64,000 nucleotides of DNA from Pseudomonas sp. PB101 (lineage in GTDB: Bacteria; Pseudomonadota; Gammaproteobacteria; Pseudomonadales; Pseudomonadaceae), in the NCBI RefSeq assembly GCF_009764265.1, contig NZ_RWIR01000067.1:62001-126000 (forward strand). Direction: 5' to 3'. The notes beneath the pieces are model-generated. The model searched no databases, was not told the DNA's origin, and saw nothing but the letters and a program-made list of their open reading frames with translations. A program made the translations under genes and the position numbers. This document shows positions 37,393 to 45,874 of the stretch, one piece after another. The first letter of the stretch is position 1, and each line of letters starts with the position of its first letter.

Positions 37393-40300
37393 ATGCCCAA
37401 ATCTGTTGACCGTATCCCGCCGATGCCGCGTATCCAGGCCATTGACCCGCAAAGCTCCGAACAGGGCTGGGAAAGTGCCTCGCAATTGTTGGCCGCGCTC
37501 AACGGCGCGCGCCTTGGCGCCTGGTATTGGGACATCGAACGCGGGCAGATCAGCTGGTCCCGGGGTACGCAGGCACTGTTCGGCTTCGATCCCCGGCAAC
37601 CGTTGCCACATGATCTGGAATACCTCGACCTGCTGCCGCCGGAGGATCGCGCCAAAACCGTCCGCGCCTTCCACGCGGTCATCGCCGGCGCGCCGCTGGA
37701 GCAGGCCATGCACCACCGCATCCGCTGGCCCGACGGCAGCCTGCACTGGCTGGAAATCAGCGGCAGCCTGTTGCCGGACAAGCAGGGTCGGCCACGCATG
37801 ATCGGCGTGATCCGCGAAATCACCCACCAGCGTCAGCGTGAACAGGCGTTGAGCAGCTCGGAAAAACGCTTCGCCACCCTGTTCCACCTGTGTCCGAACA
37901 TGGTCCTGCTGACCCGCCAGGAAGACGGGCTGATCACCGAAGCCAACCAGTATTTCGAAAGCCTGTTCGGCTGGCCGGTGCAAAACGCGATCGGCCGCAC
38001 CACCCTGGAACTGGGTCTGTGGGTGCACCCCGAGCAACGGGCCGACCTGGTCAAGGCCACCAAAGCCAAAGGCGACGTGGTCAGCATGGAAGTGCAGTTT
38101 CGCGCCAGCAACGGCCAGATCCATGACGGCATCCTCAGCGCGCAAAAAGTCGAGCTCGAAGGCCAGCCCTATCTGCTCAGCACCTTCCTTGACACCACCG
38201 AACGCAAAGTCGCCGAACATGCCCTCAAGGACAGCCAGGAACGCCTCGACCTGGCCCTGGACTCGGCGCAACTGGGCACCTGGGACTGGCACATTCCCAG
38301 CGGCATGCTCTACGGATCGGCACGGGCTGCCCAACTGCACGGCCTGGAAGCCAAACCTTTCCACGAGTCCTTCGACGAATTCTTCGAGGGCGTGCCCGAT
38401 GAAGAACGCGACACCATGCGCGACGCCTACCGCAGCCTGCGTGAAGGCCCGGCCGGCAACTATCAATTGACCTACCGCGTGCAATTGGCCGACGGCAGTT
38501 CACGTTACCTGGAAAGCCGCGCCCGCCTCTACCGCGATGAAAGCGGCGTGCCGGTGCGCATGGCCGGCACCTTGCTGGACATCACCGACCAGGTGGAGCG
38601 CGAACAACGGCTGGTGGCCTCCGAAGAGAAATTCGCCACGCTGTTCCAGGTCAGCCCCGACCCGATCTGCGTCACCCACCAGGACAGCGGCCAGTTCATT
38701 GAAATCAACTCCAGCTTCACCCAGACCTTCGGCTGGAGCGCCGCCGATGTGATCGGCCGCAGCGCCGACGAAATCGGCCTGTGGGACGCCTCGGCGAAAA
38801 GCCTGCGACGGATCGAGCAAGTGATCCGCGAACAAGGCCTGAACAACGTCGCCATTCTGGTCCAGCACAAGGACGGACAGGTCCTGACCTGCGTGATTTC
38901 CAGCCGCCAGATCAGCGTCGGCGACCAGCCCTGCATCGTCACCACGCTGCGCGACATCACCCAGCAACAGCGCTCGGAAGCGGCGCTCAAGGCCAGCGAG
39001 GAGAAATTCGCCAAGGCCTTCCACTCCAGCCCCGACGCCATCACCATCACCGAGCGCGACACCGGACGCTACCTGGAGGTCAACGACGGATTCTGCCGCC
39101 TGACCGGCTACCGCGCCGAAGAAGTGGTGGGCCGCACGGTGTACCAGGTCGGGATCTGGGCGGAAGAAAAACAACGCTCGGCGCTGCTCGCCGAATTGCA
39201 GATCAAGGGTCGGGTTCATCACCAGGAAATGCTCGGGCGCAACAAGCGCGGCGAGCTGCTCACCGTCGAAGTCTCGGTGGAGCCGATCACCCTCAATGAA
39301 ACCGCCTGCCTGCTGCTGACCGCGCGGGACGTGAGCCTGCTGAAAAACGCCGAAGCGCAGATTCGCCACCTGGCCTATCACGACCCGCTGACCAACCTGC
39401 CCAACCGCGCCTTGCTGATGGACCGCCTGAGCCAGCAAATTGCCCTGCTCAAACGGCATAACCTGCGCGGCGCGCTGATGTTCCTCGACCTCGACCATTT
39501 CAAGCACATCAACGACTCCCTCGGGCACCCGGTGGGCGATACGGTGCTGAAAATCATCACCGCGCGCCTGGAGGCCAGCGTGCGCATGGAGGACACCGTT
39601 GCGCGCCTGGGCGGTGACGAATTCGTGGTGCTGCTCAGCGGCCTCGAAGGCTCGCGCAACGAGGTCAGCGATCAGGTTCGCGAAGTGGCCGACACCATCC
39701 GCGAGCTGCTGTCCGAACCGATGTTCCTCGACGGCCAGCGCCTGCAAGTCACACCCAGCATCGGCATTGCGCTGATCCCCGATCACGGTTCGACCCCGAC
39801 CGACCTGCTCAAGCGCGCCGACATTGCGCTCTATCGCGCCAAGGACTCGGGGCGCAATACCGCGCAGATGTACCACAACACCATGCAGAAGGCCGCGAGC
39901 GAACGCCTGCGCATGGAAACCGATCTGCGCCTGGCCCTTTCCCGGGGCGAGTTTCGCGTGCATTACCAACCCCAGGTCGACGCCCGGGGCGACCGCATCG
40001 TCGGCGCCGAGGCCCTGGTGCGCTGGAATCACCCGGACCTCGGTGCGCAGTCACCCACCGAATTCATCAAGGTCCTGGAAGACAGCGGACTGATCCTCGA
40101 GGTCGGCACCTGGATCCTCGACGAAGCCTGCCAGGCCTTCAAGCAATTGATCGACCGCGGCCTGGTGAACCCGTACAAATTCAGCCTGTGCGTGAACATC
40201 AGCCCGCGCCAGTTCCGCCAGAACGACTTCGTCGAGCGCATCGAAAACAGCCTCGCCACCTACGGGCTGCCCTGCACGTTGCTGAAGCTGGAAATCACCG

Positions 40301-40671
40301 AAGGCATCGTCATCCAGAACCTGGAGGACACCATCAACAAAATGCGCCGTCTGAAAAAACTCGGCGTGAGCTTCGCCATGGACGACTTCGGCACCGGCTA
40401 TTCCTCGCTGACCTACCTCAAGCGCCTGCCGGTCGACACCCTGAAAATCGACCAGTCGTTCATCCGCGACGCCACCAGCGACCCGAACGACGCCGAGATC
40501 ATCCGCGCCATCGTCGCCATGGCCCGCAGCCTGGATTTGAAGGTGATTGCCGAAGGGGTGGAAACAGCGGAGCAGCTCGAGTTCCTGCAGGGGCTGGAGT
40601 GTCACTTCTACCAGGGGTATTTGCACAGCCAGCCGTTGCCGGTGGAAGAGTTTCAAAAACTTTTGAAATAA
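37393..40671 (+). CDS. Five-PAS GGDEF-EAL cyclic-di-GMP protein
   Basis: A 1092-residue soluble sensor without transmembrane helices. Five PAS/PAC units cover about 37-145, 158-270, 280-395, 405-525 and 530-650. The diguanylate cyclase domain has an intact GGDEF (740-744) and the phosphodiesterase domain an intact EAL (873-875) with NISPRQF, DDFGTGYSSL and AEGVET. Both activities are therefore possible. There is no haem or flavin motif clear enough to name the signal. ATG 37393 follows TAAGG; a TTG two codons upstream is an alternative. Confidence 0.93.
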   Translation: MPKSVDRIPPMPRIQAIDPQSSEQGWESASQLLAALNGARLGAWYWDIERGQISWSRGTQALFGFDPRQPLPHDLEYLDLLPPEDRAKTVRAFHAVIAGAPLEQAMHHRIRWPDGSLHWLEISGSLLPDKQGRPRMIGVIREITHQRQREQALSSSEKRFATLFHLCPNMVLLTRQEDGLITEANQYFESLFGWPVQNAIGRTTLELGLWVHPEQRADLVKATKAKGDVVSMEVQFRASNGQIHDGILSAQKVELEGQPYLLSTFLDTTERKVAEHALKDSQERLDLALDSAQLGTWDWHIPSGMLYGSARAAQLHGLEAKPFHESFDEFFEGVPDEERDTMRDAYRSLREGPAGNYQLTYRVQLADGSSRYLESRARLYRDESGVPVRMAGTLLDITDQVEREQRLVASEEKFATLFQVSPDPICVTHQDSGQFIEINSSFTQTFGWSAADVIGRSADEIGLWDASAKSLRRIEQVIREQGLNNVAILVQHKDGQVLTCVISSRQISVGDQPCIVTTLRDITQQQRSEAALKASEEKFAKAFHSSPDAITITERDTGRYLEVNDGFCRLTGYRAEEVVGRTVYQVGIWAEEKQRSALLAELQIKGRVHHQEMLGRNKRGELLTVEVSVEPITLNETACLLLTARDVSLLKNAEAQIRHLAYHDPLTNLPNRALLMDRLSQQIALLKRHNLRGALMFLDLDHFKHINDSLGHPVGDTVLKIITARLEASVRMEDTVARLGGDEFVVLLSGLEGSRNEVSDQVREVADTIRELLSEPMFLDGQRLQVTPSIGIALIPDHGSTPTDLLKRADIALYRAKDSGRNTAQMYHNTMQKAASERLRMETDLRLALSRGEFRVHYQPQVDARGDRIVGAEALVRWNHPDLGAQSPTEFIKVLEDSGLILEVGTWILDEACQAFKQLIDRGLVNPYKFSLCVNISPRQFRQNDFVERIENSLATYGLPCTLLKLEITEGIVIQNLEDTINKMRRLKKLGVSFAMDDFGTGYSSLTYLKRLPVDTLKIDQSFIRDATSDPNDAEIIRAIVAMARSLDLKVIAEGVETAEQLEFLQGLECHFYQGYLHSQPLPVEEFQKLLK

Positions 40672-40678
40672 CCCCCAA

Positions 40679-40705
40679 CTGTAGGAGCGAGCCTGCTCCG
40701 GGCGG
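40679..40705. repeat. Degenerate single REP
   Basis: CTGTAGGAGCGAGCCTGCTCCGGGC resembles one arm of the GAGC-subtype REP without a partner; it follows the c-di-GMP gene. Confidence 0.6.
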
Positions 40706-41066
40706 CGCTCCGACGATGGACGCGAACGATTACGCGTGCAGACTGGAAAAATACGGTCTCCTACACACTTTCGCCAAAAAACCGTAGCAGAAGGCGATTG
40801 ATTCTCCATTTCCTACACACATCCCGGAAACGTCCCATTTACGTTTATCTCCCCCGCGTTAACCCTGTGCGCCGCACTTTGCCATGTCCCGGTTTTCACT
40901 CGGGAGCAGGCGCCGATACGCGCATCATGATGTTTGGCTTCGCCCATGCTCGAGCACGGGACCGGGTGTCCTTCCTTCAGCGAACTGCCGGGAACGCCTG
41001 CCCCCGGTCTCGCAAGATGCCATCTACACTCAATTTCCGTCCCCCCACTGGCTGAGACCCCTCCAC
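40706..41066 (+). other. Leader region of the lipid operon
   Basis: This is a roughly 360-base stretch without a convincing gene. It holds two copies of TCCTACACAC (40759-40768 and 40811-40820), 52 bases apart, which may be regulator sites. Open frames run through it in the same phase as the first operon gene, but codon use and the lack of conserved motifs argue against translation. I see no clear sigma-70 promoter. Confidence 0.4.
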
Positions 41067-41690
41067 GTGCCCAGCATCTACCAGATCAAACCCGCCTTCC
41101 AAAACCTCCTGCGCCCTCTGGTCCGACGTTTGTTCGACAACGGCACCACGGCCAACCAGATCACGCTGCTGGCGGGCATTGGCTCGGTGCTGGTGGGTGC
41201 GGTGATCGCCGGCTTCGTGCGGCACCCCTGGGTGTTCGCACTGGTGCCGGTGTGGATGATCGTGCGCATGGCGCTCAACGCCATAGACGGCATGCTGGCT
41301 CGGGAATTCGGCCAACAGTCGCGCCTGGGCGCCTACCTCAATGAGCTTTGCGATATTGCCGCCGACTGCGCCCTGATCCTGCCTTTTGCCCTGTTGCCGG
41401 ACGTCAGCCTGTGGCTGGTGCTGCTGGTGACCCTGCTGGCGTTGTTCAGCGAGTACAGCGGCGTGCTGGGGCCGATGATCGGTGCCTCGCGGCGCTATGA
41501 CGGGCCCATGGGCAAGAGTGACCGGGCTTTCGTGCTGGGGGTGGTGGCCGCCGGCATCGCGGTGGGCTGGATCAACGCTTTCTGGATCAATGGAGTGTTC
41601 GCAATCATCGCGGTGCTGTTGCTCTGCACACTGTTAAACAGGGTCCGCCAGGGCCTCAGGGAAGTACAACAAGACGGCTCTTCAGCCTAA
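41067..41690 (+). CDS. ynbA: CDP-alcohol phosphatidyltransferase-like protein, YnbA-like
   Basis: A 207-residue membrane protein with about six helices. It would join a CDP-activated lipid to an alcohol head group. The family motif is recognisable: N71-AI-D74-G75-ML-A78-R79-(x8)-G88-AYL-N92-ELC-D96. Two of the four Asp of the canonical motif are Asn. The start MPSIYQIKPAFQNLLRP with the GTG at 41067 matches, as I recall, E. coli YnbA; no strong ribosome site is seen and frames open further upstream. It is the first gene of a six-gene operon with lipid-synthesis genes. Confidence 0.85.
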   Translation: MPSIYQIKPAFQNLLRPLVRRLFDNGTTANQITLLAGIGSVLVGAVIAGFVRHPWVFALVPVWMIVRMALNAIDGMLAREFGQQSRLGAYLNELCDIAADCALILPFALLPDVSLWLVLLVTLLALFSEYSGVLGPMIGASRRYDGPMGKSDRAFVLGVVAAGIAVGWINAFWINGVFAIIAVLLLCTLLNRVRQGLREVQQDGSSA

Positions 41691-41700
41691 GGAATCGGCA

Positions 41701-43455
41701 ATGCGCGAAGCTCGCCCGCAGACATTCACCACCCATGATGGCGTGGAACTGTTTTACCGATACTGGCCTGGCACCCCCGCCCCGGCCGAGGCGCGCAAGG
41801 CCGTGCTGTTGTTTCATCGCGGCCATGAGCACTCGGGGCGCATTGCCCACCTGGTGGATGAACTGGACTTGCCCGACTACGACTTCTTCGCCTGGGATGC
41901 CCGTGGCCATGGCCTCTCGCCCGGCGCTCGCGGCGACAGCCCGGGGTTTGCCACCAACGTGCGCGACGTGCAGACCTTCTGCGAACACCTGAAGACGACC
42001 TACCAGATTGACGAAGAAAATCTCGCGGTGATCGCCCAGAGCGTCGGCGCGGTGATCGTTGCCACCTGGGCCCACGATTACGCGCCACGCATACGCTCGC
42101 TGGTGCTGGCGTCGCCGGCGTTCAGGGTCAAGCTGTATGTGCCCTTCGCCCGTCAGGGGCTGGCACTGCTGCGCAAGTGGCGCGGCAATTTTTTCGTCAA
42201 CAGCTACGTCAAGGCGCGCTTTCTCAGCCATGACCCGCAACGCGTCGCCAGCTACGACAATGACCCGCTGATCACCAAGGCCATTTCCGTGAATGTCTTG
42301 CTCGGTCTCTACGAAGCCGCCGAGCGGGTCGTGGCCGACGCCCAGGCCATTCAGATACCTGTTCAGTTGCTGATTTCCGGTGCCGATTTCGTCGTGCATC
42401 GCCATCCGCAGGAACAGTTCTTCGATCGCCTGGGCAGCCCGCACAAGGAAAAACATGTGCTGCCGGGCTTCTTCCACGACACCTTGGGCGAAAAGAATCG
42501 CGGCCTCGCCGTCGCCAGTGCACGCCGCTTCATCCTGCAGAACTTCGCCCAACCAGGCACCCGCCCTTCCCTGCTGGCCGCCGATCGCCTGGGCCTGACC
42601 TGCGCCGAATCCGAATCGCTGGCCGCGCCGCTGCCACACAACTCCCTGCGTGATCTGTACTGGCGCATGACCCGCGCCAGCATGCGCCTGGGCAGTCAGC
42701 TGTCGTCGGGGATCAAGCTGGGGTTCGATACCGGGTTCGACTCCGGCAGCACCCTCGACTACGTCTACCGCAATACCCCCACCGGCACATCCGGTCTCGG
42801 CCGCCTGATCGACCGCAACTACCTCGACTCCATCGGCTGGCGCGGCATTCGCCAACGCAAGCTGCATGTCGAAGAGCTGCTGCGCCTGGCCATGCAGCAG
42901 TTGCGCAACCAGGGACGCGAGGTGCGCATCGTCGACATCGCCGCCGGACACGGACGCTACATTCTCGAAGCCTTGCAGGGCGTCAGCCCGCTGCCCGAAT
43001 CAATTCTGTTGCGCGACTACAGCGACATCAATGTGCGCGACGGCAGCGCGCTGATCCGCGAAAAAGGACTGGAAGGGATCGCTCGATTCGTCAAGGGCGA
43101 CGCCTTCGACCGCGCCGATCTGGCCGCACTGGCCCCCAGGCCGACCCTGGCGGTGGTATCCGGTTTGTACGAGTTGTTCGCCGACAACCAAATGGTCGGC
43201 GCCTCCCTCGCCGGGCTGGCCGAAGCCGTCGAGCCCGGCGGCTATCTGGTCTATACCGGTCAACCCTGGCACCCACAGCTGGAACTGATCGCCCGCGCCC
43301 TGACCAGCCACCGCGAAGGCCAGGCATGGGTCATGCGCCGCCGCACTCAGGCGGAAATGGACCAACTGGTGGAGGCCGCCGGTTTTCGCAGGATCGACTT
43401 GCGCGTCGATGAGTGGGGCATTTTCAGCGTCGCCCTCGCGCAACGGGTGTCGTGA
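41701..43455 (+). CDS. ynbC: Alpha/beta hydrolase fused to SAM methyltransferase, YnbC-like
   Basis: A 584-residue two-domain soluble protein. Residues 1-285 are an alpha/beta hydrolase: LLFHRGHEHSG oxyanion loop, nucleophile Ser114 in an AQSVGA elbow (Ala in place of the first Gly of GxSxG), Asp229 and His259. It resembles monoacylglycerol-lipase/lysophospholipase types. Residues ~385-584 form a Rossmann methyltransferase with motif I IVDIAAGHGRY (410-420). The same fusion and length occur in E. coli YnbC, as I recall. It could trim an acyl chain and methylate a head group; the substrate is unknown. The stop overlaps the next start (TGATG). Confidence 0.85.
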   Translation: MREARPQTFTTHDGVELFYRYWPGTPAPAEARKAVLLFHRGHEHSGRIAHLVDELDLPDYDFFAWDARGHGLSPGARGDSPGFATNVRDVQTFCEHLKTTYQIDEENLAVIAQSVGAVIVATWAHDYAPRIRSLVLASPAFRVKLYVPFARQGLALLRKWRGNFFVNSYVKARFLSHDPQRVASYDNDPLITKAISVNVLLGLYEAAERVVADAQAIQIPVQLLISGADFVVHRHPQEQFFDRLGSPHKEKHVLPGFFHDTLGEKNRGLAVASARRFILQNFAQPGTRPSLLAADRLGLTCAESESLAAPLPHNSLRDLYWRMTRASMRLGSQLSSGIKLGFDTGFDSGSTLDYVYRNTPTGTSGLGRLIDRNYLDSIGWRGIRQRKLHVEELLRLAMQQLRNQGREVRIVDIAAGHGRYILEALQGVSPLPESILLRDYSDINVRDGSALIREKGLEGIARFVKGDAFDRADLAALAPRPTLAVVSGLYELFADNQMVGASLAGLAEAVEPGGYLVYTGQPWHPQLELIARALTSHREGQAWVMRRRTQAEMDQLVEAAGFRRIDLRVDEWGIFSVALAQRVS

Positions 43456-44798
43456 TGCAACTCACTGCAACGGCGACACGTGAGCCTGGCTTGCTCAAAC
43501 CGGCGGTGCTCTGGCTAGTGCTGCTGGCGCCGCTGTTTTTCGGCACGTATGGTTTCGCCACTTGGGTCACCGATCAGCGCGACGATGTCGGCAGCCTGGT
43601 GTTCGGCTGGGAAAGCCATATGCCTTTCTGGGCCTGGACCATTGTCCCGTACTGGTCCATCGACCTGCTGTACGGCTTGTCCCTGCTGCTGCCGCGCAGC
43701 CGCGAAGAACTGAAGCGTCATGCCTTGCGCCTGTTGACCGCGCAGGTGATCGCCGTCAGTTGCTTTCTGATCTGGCCGCTGCGCTTCACTTTCGCCCGGC
43801 CGGAACTGGATGGCGTGTTTGGTTGGCTGTTCGACGTCCTCGCCGGCTTTGACAAGCCGTTCAATCAGGCGCCATCGCTGCACATCGCCTTGCTGGTAAT
43901 CCTCTGGAGCTGCTATCAGCGGCACTTGCAGGGCATCTGGCGCACGGTGATGCATGGCTGGTTCGCCCTGATCGGGATCTCCGTACTGACCACTTACCAG
44001 CACCACTTCATCGATCTGCCCACCGGCGCAATGCTCGGCTGGCTGTGTGTCTGGTTATGGCCGCTGGAGGGTTCCTCCGTCCTGCAAACCGTGCGTCTGG
44101 CACCCCGGGGCAAACGCTGGAAACTGGCGCTGCTTTACCTGCTGGGGGCGGTGGCTTTCACGGTCCCGGCTTTTGCCTTGGGGGGAATCTGGCTGTGGCT
44201 GCTCTGGCCGGCGCTGGCCCTGCTGCTGGTGGCGTTCAATTACGCCGTGCTGGACGCCGGCGGCTTTCAGAAGCGCGCCAACGGACGCCTGTCCGCCGCC
44301 GCCCGCTGGCTGTTTGCCCCCTATCTGGCCACCGCCTGGCTCAATTCGCGCCTGTGGACCCGCAAGGCCCCGGATCCCGATCGGGTACTCGACAACGTCT
44401 GGCTCGGGCGCATACCGACTCGGCGGGAACTCAAGGACAGTGCCTTCAACGCAGTCTTCGATCTGTGTGCCGAGCTCTCGCTCAATCCCGGCACCGTCAC
44501 CTACCGCTCATTGCCTGTCCTGGATCTGACGGCACTCAATGCCGCGCAATGCGAGGAAGCCGCGCAGTCCATCGAAATCCTGCGTCAGCAAGGACCGTTG
44601 CTGGTCTGCTGCGCCCTGGGTTACTCACGCAGCGCCACTGCGGTGGCTGCCTGGTTGCTGCAGACCGGGCGAGCCGCGAGCGTCGATGACGCTATCCAAC
44701 TGATCCAGTGCGCACGCCCGGGTATAGTTCTGGGCCCCCTTCATCGAAAAGCCCTGCAGCAGGTAGCGACCCGCATGGAGAGCAACATTGTCCATTGA
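43455..44798 (+). CDS. ynbD: PAP2-like membrane domain fused to dual-specificity-type phosphatase, YnbD-like
   Basis: A 447-residue protein. Residues 1-275 hold about eight helices with PAP2/inositol-phosphotransferase-like elements: PSLH at 140-143 and YQHHFIDLPTG at 181-191. Residues ~320-447 are a cytosolic Cys-phosphatase domain with VCCALGYSRSATA: Cys386-x5-Arg392 is intact, but the His normally before Cys is Cys385. PTP-like lipid phosphatases such as PTPMT1 act on phosphatidylglycerol phosphate, so removal of a head-group phosphate is plausible. ATG 43455 overlaps the preceding stop. Confidence 0.83.
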   Translation: MQLTATATREPGLLKPAVLWLVLLAPLFFGTYGFATWVTDQRDDVGSLVFGWESHMPFWAWTIVPYWSIDLLYGLSLLLPRSREELKRHALRLLTAQVIAVSCFLIWPLRFTFARPELDGVFGWLFDVLAGFDKPFNQAPSLHIALLVILWSCYQRHLQGIWRTVMHGWFALIGISVLTTYQHHFIDLPTGAMLGWLCVWLWPLEGSSVLQTVRLAPRGKRWKLALLYLLGAVAFTVPAFALGGIWLWLLWPALALLLVAFNYAVLDAGGFQKRANGRLSAAARWLFAPYLATAWLNSRLWTRKAPDPDRVLDNVWLGRIPTRRELKDSAFNAVFDLCAELSLNPGTVTYRSLPVLDLTALNAAQCEEAAQSIEILRQQGPLLVCCALGYSRSATAVAAWLLQTGRAASVDDAIQLIQCARPGIVLGPLHRKALQQVATRMESNIVH

Positions 44799-45243
44799 TA
44801 TGCAACTGCAGCTGACAGCCAGTCTGTTGCGTCGTGGCGACTCGCTGGATCGGCTGTCCACCGGGCTCACCCTGTTGGGCGCCTTGCTCGGCCTCAGCCA
44901 GTATGTCCTGACCAACCCGGGGGCCTGGGGCGTTACCTGCGGCAGCGGGCTGCTGGTGCTCGGCCTGTGGCAGAAATACTGGGCGCTGCGGGTCGCTTTC
45001 GATGCCGATCTGTTCCAGCGCCTTGCCCGGAGCGCTGCAGATCTCGGCGAGCGCACCCAGGCCCTCGATCAAGCCCTGACAGCGCTGAATCTACAGCCCG
45101 CCGAACGCGCCGGACGCCCCTGGAGCCAACGCATCGCCGGTGCCCTCAAGCTGTTGCGGCGCCAGGCAATGCTGGTGGCGGCGCAAGTCCTGTTGACCCT
45201 GGTTTTCATCCTGGCCGGCCCCTGGCTGGCCGTAGCGGGATAA
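44788..45243 (+). CDS. Small membrane protein of unknown function in the lipid operon
   Basis: A 151-residue protein with two hydrophobic helices at about 25-60, a charged amphipathic middle (FDADLFQRLARSAADLGERTQALDQAL) and a C-terminal helix at about 128-148. I do not recognise the family. I prefer TTG 44788, which has GGAG seven bases upstream and overlaps the end of the phosphatase gene; ATG 44800 has no ribosome site. As I recall, the E. coli ynb operon has no equivalent. It may be a subunit or scaffold of the lipid enzymes. Confidence 0.7.
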   Translation: MSIDMQLQLTASLLRRGDSLDRLSTGLTLLGALLGLSQYVLTNPGAWGVTCGSGLLVLGLWQKYWALRVAFDADLFQRLARSAADLGERTQALDQALTALNLQPAERAGRPWSQRIAGALKLLRRQAMLVAAQVLLTLVFILAGPWLAVAG

Positions 45244-45252
45244 GGAGTTCTC

Positions 45253-45873
45253 ATGCTGGAACCCGTGGTTGCCACCCTCATCACGTCTGCCGCGCGCCTC
45301 CTTACCGGCGCCCGCAGCCTGTGGCTCGGTTGTGCGCCGCAAGCGGTGCAGCGCATCTATTTCGCCAACCACAGCAGCCATGGCGATTTCGTGCTGCTGT
45401 GGGCATCGCTGCCGCCCACCTTGCGCGACATCACCCGACCGGTCGCCGGCGCCGATTACTGGCTCAAAAGCCCCCTGCGCCGGTACATCATCAACCGGGT
45501 GTTCAATGGCGTGCTGATTGACCGCGAGCGCAAGGACAACGCCGATAATCCGTTGCAGCCGATGCTCGATGCCCTGGCAAACGGCGATTCGCTGATCATC
45601 TTCCCTGAAGGCACGCGCAATCCCGAAGACGGCCTGCTGCCGTTCAAAAGCGGGCTGTATCACCTGGCGAAACAGTACCCACAGGCGCAATTGATCCCGG
45701 TGTGGATCGCCAACCTCAACCGCGTCATGCCCAAGGGGCGCGTGCTGCCGCTACCGCTGCTGTGCACCATCAGTTTTGGCGCCGCGCTGGCCGTGGGCGA
45801 AGAGGAAAGCAAGGCGCAGTTTCTCGAGCGCAGCCGCGAAGCGCTGCTGAACCTGGCCGGGGAGCATGCCTGA
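45253..45873 (+). CDS. 1-acyl-glycerol-3-phosphate acyltransferase-like (PlsC family)
   Basis: A 206-residue membrane-associated acyltransferase. Motif I is NH40SSHGD45 (HX4D), motif III is FPEGTRNPEDG (117-127) and a motif IV-like IPVWIANLNRVMPKG follows. PlsC-family enzymes acylate lysophosphatidate or other lysolipids. At the operon level it could supply phosphatidate to the CdsA-like enzyme. AAGGAG precedes the ATG. Its stop is one base before the next gene's start. Confidence 0.88.
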   Translation: MLEPVVATLITSAARLLTGARSLWLGCAPQAVQRIYFANHSSHGDFVLLWASLPPTLRDITRPVAGADYWLKSPLRRYIINRVFNGVLIDRERKDNADNPLQPMLDALANGDSLIIFPEGTRNPEDGLLPFKSGLYHLAKQYPQAQLIPVWIANLNRVMPKGRVLPLPLLCTISFGAALAVGEEESKAQFLERSREALLNLAGEHA

Positions 45874-45874
45874 C

